In this document: positions 1 through 9,589 of the stretch, in pieces
Position numbering within the stretch: position 1 is the first letter of the stretch
Layout of the letters: the number at the start of each line of letters is the position of its first letter
Assembly (NCBI GenBank): GCA_036925085.1
Contig: JAUPFP010000010.1
Span: 5,250,996-5,314,995, forward strand
Source: Brachycybe producta
Lineage: Eukaryota > Arthropoda > Diplopoda > Playtdesmida > Andrognathidae
Length of the DNA stretch: 64,000 nucleotides
Direction of reading: 5' to 3'
The notes under the pieces: generated by a model
The model's input: only the letters and a program-made list of their open reading frames with translations
Told to the model about the DNA's origin: nothing
Databases searched by the model: none
Position numbers and translations under genes: made by a program

Positions 1-1671
1 GGATTTCTCCAACCGATTGTGCCAGAGTACCCAGTTGATACCTGGGGAATGGACTTCGTTGGACCGTTTACTGCCTCCGTGGTTGGAGTCACCTATGTAC
101 TATTTATGGTTGACTATTTCACCTGGTACGGTGTGGCAAGGGTGGTACGAAGGGCCACGGCCGCCTGTGTTGTGAAATTTCTGAAGGACGAGATCCTTTC
201 GGTGTATGGCACACCGAAAGCTCTTGTCTCGGATCGTGGGTCCCAGTTCTCCAGCAAAGTCCTGCTGAAGTTCCGGGAGCGCTATAATATAGCGCATCAC
301 TTCACGACGGCGTACCATCCGCAATCTAATGGGCTTACGGAGCGTACGAATGAAACCGTAATGGAAACCATCAAGCGGTACCTTGATTTCCTCAAGGAAC
401 AGCGTGACTGGTGGGACAAATTACGGCCCGCCATGTGGGCTTATAACACAGCTGTCCAGGAGAGTACGCAGGTCTCTCCGTATCAGTTGTTGTTTGGCCG
501 TGAGCCTCGGTTGGAGATTGATAATCTCCTTCCGAACGGTCCAGTCCGCGACTTGCCTGACCAGCAAGCCGTGGAGGAGCAGGCTCATCAACATTTGACG
601 GCTGCTCAGAAAAGGCAGAAAGAGCGGTATGACGCTGGCCGTGTGGAGCCTCCTCTTTATCAGCCTGGAGATCAGGTGTGGATAAGAGATCAGGCTGGGA
701 AGCTCGGTCAGGCGAAGAAATGGAGCTTGGCCTATAAAGCTGAGAGGGGTACGGTGGTCCTGCAGTATTCCGACCTGATTTACGAAATAGAGTTCGTAGA
801 TGGGTATGGTCGGAAGGTGCGTGACCGGTTTCACGTAGATAACCTTAAGCCGTACGTACCCACCTGTACCGTGAGGGAGGAAGATGGACTTGGAGTCTCT
901 GACACCTCCTCCGATACAGACAGCGATGCCACGGAGGCTTCGGCGCGGAGTGGATTGACTCCGGCGCTAAAGCCACCGTCCGTTTTTTCGCCAGAGTCTA
1001 CCGACTCTGAGGCAGATAACCCCCCTCCACCTCGGTACAATCTCCGTCCACAGAGACCGAGGGTGTATGAGGTGAGTGGGTTTGATGCTCGAATAGGAAG
1101 CCCCCCAGGAAGGCCCCTGCTGTGGGGGACTTTTTGGGAGTCCTTCCCATGGTGGGAGAGGGCCGGCAGTCCGCTAGTTTGGGCGGACGGCTGGGAGAGG
1201 AGGCGGCCGGACATTGCGGTGTTTGGGGCCCACCACGGTTTCAGTAGAAACCAAGGGTGGCCCATCACCAGGTGTCCAGCCAAAGGCCCGACAAAATCGG
1301 TCCGTGGACGGAGAAATCCGCCCGTAAAAACCTCCGTGCAATCTCCAATTACCGTCAATATAAGAGAATTGTCGGTAAATGTCTCTACCCACCAGGTCCA
1401 GTCTTGGTGTAGGAGAATTCACCGTGTGTCTGCCCCTAAAAAGGCAGACGACGGTGAAATCTCCATGGTGACCATGCATGAGGCGGCAGATGATGTTTTA
1501 GCCGCTACTGCACGGTCATTAGCTGCTAAGACGGTGAATTTGGCGGCTAGGCGCCATCTTGTTTGTAACTCTTTCAAACATAAAACGCCGGCCGCACGTG
1601 GGTTAAACAAAACCATAATTCACCGTCAAAGAGGCCATCAAGAACTGGAAAAAGAGGGCAACATTGAAAAA
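1..1671 (+). CDS. Ty3/gypsy integrase, acidic tail and conserved 3' exon (element A1, partial)
   Basis: The window opens inside the integrase of a plus-strand Ty3/gypsy polyprotein. The frame (codons starting at 1, 4, 7...) is open to 2208. The catalytic DDE core is visible: first Asp in WGMDFVGPF (~50), second in SDRGSQF (~230), Glu in LTERTNET (~340). The C-terminal DNA-binding module ends at DNLKPY (~850). A Ser/Asp-rich tail follows, with RYNLRP (~1035), typical of the end of gypsy polyproteins. From about 1420 the frame has a block found in several other copies here (MVTMHEAADDVLAA, 1465-1506). A GTAAGT donor at 1672 falls exactly at a codon end. This copy looks intact over what is visible; the zinc-binding N-terminus lies outside. 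The integrase call is secure; that 1100-1671 is translated is inference from frame conservation. Confidence 0.9.
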
Positions 1672-2333
1672 GTAAGTCCTTCTAAGGGAATTTCCTTCTC
1701 CTGCCTGTTGGCAGTTCTCTTTTCTATGTTAACGGTGTGTTTTACGGTCGTTGACCGTATACACACGTGGTGGGTGTGGTTTCGCTGCCATGACTGTTGT
1801 CATGGAGGCCCAACCACTATGGAAAGCACTTTTCCGGCGGGTTCAGCCCGTCCGAGCGCCGTTTCGCTTGGGAAGGCCCAAGTTCGACGGTGTTTGGACG
1901 GTAGAAGCCCGCCAGGGAGTGGTTTTCGCCGTCCGAAAGGGGTAAAACGCGGTTTTGACCGTGAATTGCCGACTTTGGACGGTGATAACGACATTTTTCA
2001 TGGTAGAAGTCCGTGCAATGCCCTTTCCAACCGTCGGCACTCGGTGAAAGGGTGTTTTCACCGTCCGAAGGTGGTCAGCAATGGTTTTTACCGTGGTTTA
2101 CCGACTTTGGACGGTGGAAACCGCGATTCGCACGGTGAAATCCCGGGGAATACTCTTTCTACCGGTTCCGAAGGGGGAAAAGATGTTTTCACCGTACGAA
2201 GGCGGTGACACGGTTTTGACCGTGAATTACCGACTTTGGATGGTGAAAACGGGAATTCTCACGGTCAAAGCCCGTGGAATTCACTTTTCCAGGGTGAAAA
2301 CTTGTTCTTGACGGTTTCTTCCCTTTTTAACAG
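1672..2333 (+). other. Candidate intron between pol and ORF2 (element A1)
   Basis: The segment starts GTAAGTCC and ends with a pyrimidine run then AACAG (AG at 2332-2333), 662 bp. Equivalent boundaries occur in element B1 (24756-25438) and element G (53838-54582, minus). In all three the upstream frame stops on a codon boundary at the donor. The interior is the accgt/cggt repeat array. The splice sites are seen; use in vivo is inferred. Confidence 0.65.
1700..2330 (+). repeat. Imperfect accgt/cggt repeat array inside the A1 candidate intron
   Basis: Recurring blocks such as accgtgaattaccgactttggacggtg appear near 1955, 2090 and 2215, about 125-137 bp apart, mixed with shorter cggtg/accgt words. 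The same word set fills the B1, G, M, K and J introns and, in another form, the leaders upstream of gag. Confidence 0.75.
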
Positions 2334-5263
2334 GTCCACCACAAAGAAGGAGAAGGAGGAAGGCGACAGGAGTGGCCGATGGTCCCCTTCCCTCAGCCCG
2401 CTGCATCCTGGGGATGCAAGGCTGTTGGAGTCGGGATTGGAGGGCTCCCCATCATCTGGCGGACCGGAAACGGCTGATGCCACCGTGGAATCGGTTGATT
2501 CCCCGGCGGCAGAGGCCGTGGAGGGTCCGAAGTCTGCCCAGTCGACTCCGACCGGTGTCGGAGCCTTCTGGGGCAGATACCTGCAGTCTCCCTCCAGAGA
2601 TACGGCTGCTACCACCGTTCAGTCGGTGGCGGCGGTAGTTTCTCCGGTTGCAGAGGCTGCAGAAGCGGGTATTGAGGGTGGGAAAGCGGCTACCGGTGGG
2701 GTAACCGCTAGTACCCCGGAACCCGGGTCTCCGTCTGTTCGAGACCTCCTAGATTGGTCTAGGGTGGTCGAGGACAGTGAGGACGTCTCTTTGGGAGTGT
2801 TCTTAGTTATCGACACGGAGATGGAGGTCGAAACCACCGTTGATTCGGTGGTTGACGCCTCAAGACAGTGGCGGAGCCGTAACGCTTCTTCAGAGGGCTC
2901 TTCGGAGTCTGACGGGAGTAGTTCGGCCTCCGAGGGTAAACTGTCTGGGACGGGATCCCCCGGAGTTCTTCCCGCCGATCCAATGTCTTTGGAGGCCGTG
3001 GCTGTGTCCTTGGCCGAAGAAGAAGGCCGCTTGGATCGGTTGGATGAAGCTAGACGGGACATGGTCCAGGAAGGTGGCTTCCTGGTCGGGGACCGTCGAT
3101 GCTTCGTCGGGGAGTTTCCGACCGTGCAGGTGAGAAAGGACGGTGCCAAGAAGCGCAAGAAAAAGTCCGGAGCCGCACGGATCACTGCCATAGCCAAGGC
3201 TCTCGCAGAGAGAGAGGCGATGCTCAAAGCCAAAGAGGAGGCGTTGAAAAGGTTCACGCCTGCTGTGGGGCTTCGAGCAGAGACTCTCGCCCGCCCTGAA
3301 GGTTGTTCAGGGACTGCTTGGCCAGAGAAGCCGGCTGCTGGATCGGGTCCGCCCGAGGCAGTAGCTGGCCACTCCGGCTGGCGGTCGGACAACCCGAAGA
3401 GGGACCGGCGAGCGGAGAAGAAGGCTACCCAGCCTCCGGTACCCGCTCCCGGTAAAACGGAGAAATTTGTGAGTGGTGGTGGTGGTGGTAAAGGACAAAA
3501 GAGGTCCCGCCCTCACACCCCACCAGTGGCTGAACGCTCTCGAGGCAAGAAGGCCAGATCCTCAGGTCGAGGAAAGGCTTTCGAACCTCGGAAGCCAGAG
3601 AGCTTGGATGACAAGCTCAAACGGCTCCAGGCTCAAGCAGCGAGCTTGCACCGACAGATCGCTCGTGCGGTCGGTGCAGGTGAGCGGCAGGAGTTTGAGC
3701 GCCGGGCTGCGGAGTTCCCTCCCCTGCAGGGAATGCCTGCCTGGAGTCCGCTCAAAACAGGGGAACCTCCTGTCGGTCGTGGCGTCCCGCCGATTGCGAG
3801 TGCCACGACCATCGCTGGCCAGAAGTGAATCGCCGAGAGGGAGGCGATGCAGGCTTCCAGTGCACCAGCCCATGGTGTGGAAGCCAAAGCTACTGGTAGC
3901 AAGAGTCAGCCGACTCTTGCACCGAAAGAGAAGTCTCTCCTTCGGGATGGCCGAGGAAGATTTGTTTCCGGACAATCATCCTTGGCTGTCGCTTCGGCTA
4001 AGGGCACTTCTTCAAAAAAGAGTACGGCTCCGGCCGGAGAACCTTCGAAGAAGGAGTCCGAGAAGGCGAAGGGGGCTAACCACCCGCCTAAGCCTAATCG
4101 GCCCAGTAAGTCGTCGGGGTCAGTTAAGTCTGACCCGACGCATGGTCAACCTTCCTCTCACAGAAAGAAAAAGAAAAAAAAGAAGGACCGTAAAAAGTCC
4201 AAGCGTGAGAGAAAGGGAAGTCCGACACCCTCCAGTAGTAGGCGCCAGGGAGCCGAAACTGGAGACGTCGTGGCGGAAAAGGAGGAGTCCCGGCGTGCTC
4301 AGGCAAGCACGCCGGCCGGGAGTCAACCGGTCCATACCTGTCCCGTTGAGACGGCGCGGATGGATGGTAGGTCGATGCACAACATTTTGGTTGGCACGCC
4401 TCCATCCTCCCCGAAGGTGAATGCGGTCTCGAGCCTGCGGGTTCGAGCAGTGGGAACCCTGCACCGTGTGACTTTGCCCTCACCTAGGGGCGAAGGAACC
4501 TCGGTTGCAGGAGTCAGTGTTCCCACAAGACGTGACCCCGTGACCCCCAGTGGGGGTACACCCTTCTCTCCGGTCCATGGCGGCGGGGTATTTGATACCC
4601 TAGGACCTGAAACGTCAACCTCCCCTAGGCCTGAGGCTGAGGGATGGCGTATTGGTGCATTGCCCCCATATTCAGATGCAGAGGTGTATCTGAATAACCG
4701 GCTTGGTCTCTGGCAGGACCAGCCGGGAATGGAGGGTTGCCAATACCACTCTGGATGAGCCACTTCCAGAGCCGTGGGTAGCAAGGCTACCGCCGTACAA
4801 CATGCGCCATGTGGTGGCGTTTGGTTGTGGAGGTTTTCCGGTGGTAATGGTTGTGAATCCGGTCCAGCAAACGTTTGCTATTTTGGATGTGGTGGGGCTA
4901 GATGCCGGGATAGTTCGTCTAGCCTGGCGTGCAGCCCCATTCATCCAACGTTTGCTGGGATGCGACTTAGGAGGTATGGCTGGACAGTTTATTACTGAGC
5001 CTCTACCAGGGTGCAAGACCGAGCCCGCGGTTGCCCTGGTGGACCTCCTAACAAGTCGGACGCTTCGTACGTGTCCGCAACTCCAGGACATTCCTTTCGA
5101 GGAATTCCGAGCCCTGGAGGAAAGCCGTCTTAGGGGGACGGTCTTCGATACTGGTTTTGGGTGGCGTAACACCCAGATGTGTCTGTGGTGGGCACGTCGG
5201 TGGGCTGCGGAGTGGATGGGCTCCACTTTCGCGACACCGCCAGAGAAGCCGTCTGGTACCTAA
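2334..5263 (+). pseudogene. ORF2: accessory ORF downstream of pol (element A1)
   Basis: A long ORF in the place where some gypsy elements have env, but with no signal peptide or membrane segment visible. I do not recognise the family. It starts at the candidate splice acceptor. Most of it is low complexity: Ser/Glu/Ala-rich to ~3000, a basic block (KKRKKKSG, ~3150), a Lys/Glu helix (~3195-3250), Gly/Arg stretches, and a poly-Lys run (~4165-4200). A compact, conserved C-terminal domain begins at YLNNRLGLWQDQPGMEG (~4690) and includes HVVAFG, VVNPV, FIQRLLGCDL and WRNTQMCLWW before the stop at 5261-5263. Damage: a 2-bp loss just after the acceptor relative to other copies, an in-frame TGA at 3826-3828, and a frameshift near 4750. 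Homologous ORFs lie at 25439-28363, 10870-12124 and 50990-53837. Confidence 0.75.
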
Positions 5264-5320
5264 GAAGGTCAGGTTCGGGGAGCAATCCTGGCTGGCTTGA
5301 CTGACCTGTTCCCGAGACAG

Positions 5321-5340
5321 AACAGGGAAGTTGAGAGGAT
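5321..5340 (+). promoter_or_regulatory. Polypurine tract next to the A1 3' LTR
   Basis: A purine-rich run (AGGGAAGTTGAGAGGAT) directly precedes the LTR start. The same sequence with few changes precedes the LTRs at 28445 and 41914, as expected for the plus-strand primer of reverse transcription. Confidence 0.7.
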
Positions 5341-5984
5341 TGTGGCAACCTGGTCTGCTCCAATTTTAATTTTGATGGAGCAGACGAATTTTCCTATGGT
5401 GGTCTGCCTGACAGCTACAGTAGGCTGTTGGGACGGACGCCATTTTGGTGCCAGCAGACCTCTCACCATAAAGTCTATGGGTGAGAGGTCAGATGTGACC
5501 TCTGTCCCCTCCAGGTGGAGTTGCCTGGAGGTTTCCTGTGGCCTAGTCAACCACAGGATCTGGGCAGTTGGTTGTAGGCTTGAAGTGGGACAAGACCTGT
5601 GGGTGGAGGTCTGATTGACCTCCACTGTCCAGCCTGGACTTCTTCTTTTTGTACCTTGGCCATTAGGCCTTGATTGTTTTATATATGTATAGTGCCTGGC
5701 TGGTTGAAGGAACCAGCCAGTTCTTGTATATAATTATCATCACTGTCATCTTTTGCTCACCGAAGTGTAATTAAACACTGCTCATCGTTTTTATACTTTG
5801 TGTCCGTGTCTCTTTCTTGGGGAGTTACCGCGAGGGGGGTGGGTTTCTGGTTTGGGGAAACTCCACTGTCCTGTTACCGACTTGTTTCGGCCGGTAGCCC
5901 GTCGTCGGAGCTCTGGTACCGGTAAGTGCGAGCGTTTTTGTAATTCGTTTACCGGGTATTGTAATGGTCCGGCGGGACGTTACA
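5341..5984 (+). mobile_element. 3' LTR of element A1 (subfamily A)
   Basis: Starts TGTGGCAACC and ends GGGACGTTACA (TG...CA), 644 bp. It shares its 3' half with the minus-strand LTRs at 12703-13425, 31552-32258 and 63795. It contains a TATA-like ttatatatgtatag (~5678), a perfect 10-bp hairpin (5696-5720), ATTAAA (5770-5775) and a GTAAGT donor (5922-5927). It abuts a fragment of another gypsy pol on its right, so A1 inserted into an older copy. Confidence 0.9.
5696..5720 (+). promoter_or_regulatory. Perfect 10-bp hairpin in the LTR
   Basis: CTGGCTGGTT, loop GAAGG, AACCAGCCAG. It sits about 50 bp before ATTAAA. The equivalent position in other LTRs has a hairpin with a different stem sequence and kept pairing (28741-28765, 42219-42243, 50639-50663). 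Confidence 0.75.
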
Positions 5985-6187
5985 ATGCACAGAAAGTAGT
6001 TTCCGTGAGTCTGGTAGAGCATGCTTGCCCTGGACAGCTGCTTTTCATAGAGCCCCATCGCAAAACTTTAGGTGGCCGTAGTCTGTTGGCAGTGGCAGGA
6101 ATTGCCGAGGCCACAGACAGAGGCACTTACGAGGTCTGGCTTGAGAACGTCGCTGATGTACCCATTGTCCTGGAAACAGGGCAGGGC
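5985..6187 (+). pseudogene. Gypsy protease-RT linker fragment
   Basis: About 200 bp matching the linker region seen at 20915-21115 (motifs VSLVEHA.PGQLL and VADVPIVLETGQG). It is the target into which A1 inserted. It ends near 6187, where unrelated sequence leading to the ABCB gene begins. Confidence 0.85.
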
Positions 6188-6546
6188 ATATGAAATCAGA
6201 CTAAGAAACAAACCAATTGGAAATTGATGATGCTCATAAAAGGGCGGGGCAAACGAAATCTTAGTGCTGTGCAGAACTGCCATTTTGCTGTTCGTGGTTT
6301 CATTTAATTAATCGCAAACAATGAAAACCAGACTTGCCCATGTCTACTTTGTGTCCCTCTATTCAAGCCATTTCTTCCCCGGCATGAAATCATAAATTTA
6401 GGTTAACCTTAATAAAACATCTGGAAAGCTTTACTTAAAATTTAGATTGTTGCGGCAAATCTAAACTTTGGAAATGTTTATTGAACTGTGATAATTTACA
6501 AACAAAAAGTAAATGAAATTAACAATTTTTTTTAATGTTATTTAAG
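6188..6546 (+). other. AT-rich probable intron of the ABCB gene
   Basis: No coding or repeat signal was found. The stretch ends with a T-rich tract and TTTAAG at the start of the ABCB exon, so it is probably intronic. Confidence 0.5.
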
Positions 6547-6693
6547 GGGTATGAAACAAAAGTAGGTGACAAAGGAACTCAACTGAGTGGAGGACAAAAA
6601 CAGAGAATTGCCATTGCTCGTGCCCTGCTAAAGAAACCAAAAATCTTACTTCTTGATGAGGCCACTTCAGCTCTGGACACCGAAAGCGAAAGA
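6547..6693 (+). CDS. ABC transporter B (P-glycoprotein-like), penultimate exon
   Basis: Encodes the second nucleotide-binding domain around the ABC signature: [19 protein letters not shown] contains the LSGGQ signature, and [12 protein letters not shown] holds Walker B with the catalytic Glu followed by the D-loop. This arrangement is that of the ABCB1/P-glycoprotein family, an ATP-driven efflux pump of the plasma membrane. The exon begins after an AG at 6545-6546 and ends at TESER, before a GT at 6694. The earlier in-frame ATG at 6535 lies in the presumed intron and is not a start. Upstream exons are outside the window or separated by the retroelements. The frame is intact, so this is probably a live host gene. 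Confidence 0.9.
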
Positions 6694-6756
6694 GTAGATA
6701 ATCATTTGCGTCATAATTTATTTTTAAAGCGTTAACATTTGTTTTGTTTTTTATAG
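6694..6756 (+). other. ABCB last intron (GT-AG)
   Basis: 63 bp from GTAGAT to TTTTTTATAG. Removing it joins TESER to IVQEALEEV in frame, matching the family's usual sequence at this point. Confidence 0.85.
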
Positions 6757-6960
6757 ATTGTACAAGAGGCCTTAGAAGAGGTACAAAAAGGAAGAACCTG
6801 CATTACAGTAGCCCACCGCCTGTCCACAATCAGAGATGCTGACATGATTGCAGTCCTACATCGTGGAAAAGTGGTTGAGATTGGTTCCCATGATCAATTA
6901 ATTTCACTGAGAAAACATTATTTCCGTTTTTATAAAGCTCAAAACAAGGCTCACAAATAA
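6757..6960 (+). CDS. ABC transporter B (P-glycoprotein-like), last exon
   Basis: Encodes 67 residues and a TAA stop (6958-6960). TVAHRLSTI carries the H-loop (switch) histidine that contacts ATP gamma-phosphate, followed by [19 protein letters not shown] and a short tail, the normal C-terminus of ABCB full transporters. The intron position and phase agree with the preceding exon. No damage is seen. I cannot tell which paralogue this is, so no symbol is given. Confidence 0.92.
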   Translation: MVQEALEEVQKGRTCITVAHRLSTIRDADMIAVLHRGKVVEIGSHDQLISLRKHYFRFYKAQNKAHK

Positions 6961-7500
6961 TTTTTTATATAAAAATCTCAATCAATGGTAAAAAGCAACA
7001 AGCCAATCTTTAATTGCATAGACTATGTTATAAAATTATTATGCTATACATTTTTTTGTTGATGTTTCGATATTTGTGGTCAATAATGTTCTGGTGTCTT
7101 CAAATAAAAATGAAATTTCATACAAATAAAGAATAAAATCATTGAAAATACAATTTATCATAAAATCTGGATTTTGTTTTAAAAAAAAATTCTCTGCAAA
7201 CAGATAAGAAAGTTTGTGGTTGTACCATGTGAAATGTGTTGTTAAAACCTCAAGATATAAACTCAGGTTGCAGCTGAAAACACAAGTATACAATACACGT
7301 TTATTTTCATGCATAAAATTCCCTGCTATAGTTCCATTGAGCAGTCACCCACACCCAAATAAAATGCCCTATACAGTTTACATCAAGTTTGTTAAGACTA
7401 AAGTCTGTCCTGTTTGCCTGTAAACTGTCCAGGCTCTGAAAGCATTTTCCTCACACTCATTAATCTCATTTGTCACAAACAAACATAGCAGCTTATAACA
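6961..7500 (+). other. ABCB 3' untranslated region and flank
   Basis: AT-rich, non-coding. AATAAA-type signals occur near 7103, 7125 and 7132, and again near 7358, and could serve polyadenylation of the ABCB transcript. Nothing else was recognised. Confidence 0.5.
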
Positions 7501-7918
7501 CCCTATATTTCAACTTTTTGTCATTACCATAGCCTTGGGGTCCCTTGTACCACAAAGTGCCCTATTTCCGCCTTTTCGTTCTCTACCAATACTACAAAGC
7601 ATCAAGTCACATCCTGGTTCCGGTATCGATGGATGGATACAAGTCGATGCACGGTCCCTGGGGCATGGGTGCACCTGTGTAGGTGCACCCATGCCCTCGG
7701 TATAAAGGTCCAAGTTTCGGTAGTTTCTGGGTCCATTCCCTAATATTGAACGAATAAAATAACTCGTTATGGTCCGGTGGCTAAGCAACGCCACAGTTTG
7801 TAACTCCTCATTGTCTTGTTGCATCTTAATGATTGTATGCAATTAATTACATATAATTGACAACCTGCATTCATCTCGCCTGTCTTCATGAATCTTTTCC
7901 CGCACCATCGACCGTGGT
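7501..7918. other. Unassigned stretch with a hairpin and TATA-like motif
   Basis: No gene was recognised. It holds a perfect 16-bp inverted repeat at 7661-7696 followed by ggtataaaggtcc (7700-7712). A similar hairpin plus ggtataaaaggacc follows the LTR at 32258. It may be the edge of a further repeat family. Confidence 0.4.
7661..7696. repeat. Perfect 16-bp inverted repeat with 4-nt loop
   Basis: GGGCATGGGTGCACCT, loop GTGT, AGGTGCACCCATGCCC. Confidence 0.9.
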
Positions 7919-9480
7919 GTTCGCCGGAGGGGCAGCAAACAGGTTTGGTTGCTATCGGCGGGAACAGACACGGTGGTTCCGGAAAAGAAGGTGCCGTAGG
8001 GGGTGTTCCTACGGACCCACCTCTGTATAGAGACATTGTAACGGTGTGATTGCACCGTGGAGGCATCGTCTCTGATGGAGCACCATTGGACGGTGTGGAA
8101 GGCGTTGCATAGACCCCAACTGGTGTAGGCATGTGGCCAATGGCTGGCCTGTTAGCCTCTACCACCTCCGGTCCAGTTGGATGCGGAGGTAGTTTCTTAC
8201 TTGAAGAGACGGTGGAGTCCCAGTTGGGTTTGCTGTCATGGTTGGTGTTGATGTCTGAAGAGCAACTTCAGTCTATTGCCCGTGGGATTGACCACCTGCG
8301 GTTGCAGGGTCATCTTCCCAAGGAAGGGCAACCATGGTTGGCACCGTCACCCGTACACTCGAGAGATCTATGGAGGGAGGCGCCACTGGTTTTGACTGAG
8401 CGGATACATCCAGGAGGAACTTGGGCTGCTCCTGCGGGAGTTGGGCAGGAAGCTCCTCCGGCCATTCAGCAACCGAGGGTCCACCTGGTGGAACCCACAG
8501 ATGCTGAGCCTTATGCTGTGACTTCGGGGCATGGACACCTGCTCTGGCCATCCCATTGAAGATCCAGGCATTTGGGTTTTTTAACCTGGTCCACTTGTTT
8601 ATTCAGTATGATGGACGAGAGGACATGACGCCTTTCTCCGAAAGTTCGAAGCCAAGGTTCGGGCTCAGCACTGGATGGATGAGACCAGGTGCAGTTACTT
8701 AACATACCAGCTGGACAGAACTGCTGTAGAATACTATGCCAGTTTGGTGGAGGTTCAGCCAGACCTGATCTGGCCAGAGATAAAGGAGGCCATGTTCAAG
8801 TGTTTTGGGACCAAGAATCAGGCTCAGGCCTGTTTCGATCGGTTTTTTAAACAATGGTGCAGGGGCCGACTGAGTCGCTCCAGGCATTCTACTGGTGCTT
8901 TACTGAGCTGGCAGAACCAGTTTCTTCTCATGAGGATGAGTTTTGTAGACTCCTCCGATTTAAGAAGAAGCTGCAGCTGGCGATCCTCAGACTGCTCTGG
9001 GGGTTGAGGGCCGAAACAGTGTGGGCGTTTGCCACTGAGACAATGATATTCTAAGCCGACATGCTGATGGCGGGTGAATTGCCTGCCCGTACCTTGACAG
9101 TACCAGAGACCAAGACTACGGTCAAGGCCCCCGGTGCTGTGGTGCAGCCCAAAGGCTCTGCTAAGTCTTTCTCCAACCCTTCGGGTGCAAAGGCGACTGT
9201 TCCGTCCAATGCGGATGGAGTGACTCCCAAGACCGGAGAAAAGAAGGGTAACAAGACTAGGCGTCAGATCCAGGGTTGAAACCAGTCGACAGCAGCACCG
9301 TCTGGAGCAGACCAAATGGCTGAAGGTGGAGGTCCCACCCGGAAGCAACAAGGTCCATGCTACAAGTGTGACCAAATATGTCACTTGAAGAAGGACTGCC
9401 CGAGGACAGGTTGCCAGGGTGACACCTGGCAGAAGCCAGGCAGTGCCATATGGGGTGGGTCTTGTACCTGTGGTATGGCA
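7919..9480 (+). pseudogene. Decayed gypsy gag (fragment L)
   Basis: Aligns by eye with the gag of B1 (18172-19731) in pieces in different frames. Recognisable parts are MSEEQLQSIARGIDHLRLQG (~8250), the capsid-like core (~8675-9050: TKNQAQACFDRF), and a CCHC zinc knuckle CYKCDQICHLKKDC (~9359-9400). Gag would package element RNA and form the particle. Frameshifts near 8560, 8850 and 9050 and stops throughout make it a pseudogene. The upstream part (7919-8130) matches the gag leader of B1, but no LTR is found before it. Confidence 0.85.
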
Positions 9481-9589
9481 GGACCGTGAGTATATGTCCA
9501 CCGTGATCAATGGACAGATGTTCTATCTACTTGTGGCCAGAGACGATAGTGCACCCTTGTTAAACCGGCACCGGTCGCTGCAGAACTGA

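Noticed and set aside
831-1358. Minus-strand open frame of 175 codons
   Set aside because: Shadow of the A1 polyprotein tail on the other strand; no family features.
1672-2208. The A1 pol frame stays open through the repeat array, suggesting translated repeats
   Set aside because: The conserved splice-site bracket and the stops in the same region of other copies favour an intron.
2619-3392. Long minus-strand frame (257 codons) across ORF2
   Set aside because: Antisense shadow of the Ser/Glu-rich ORF2 region.
6535-6546. ATG at 6535 as start of a small ABC protein
   Set aside because: It lies before a splice acceptor, inside the intron; homology begins at 6547.
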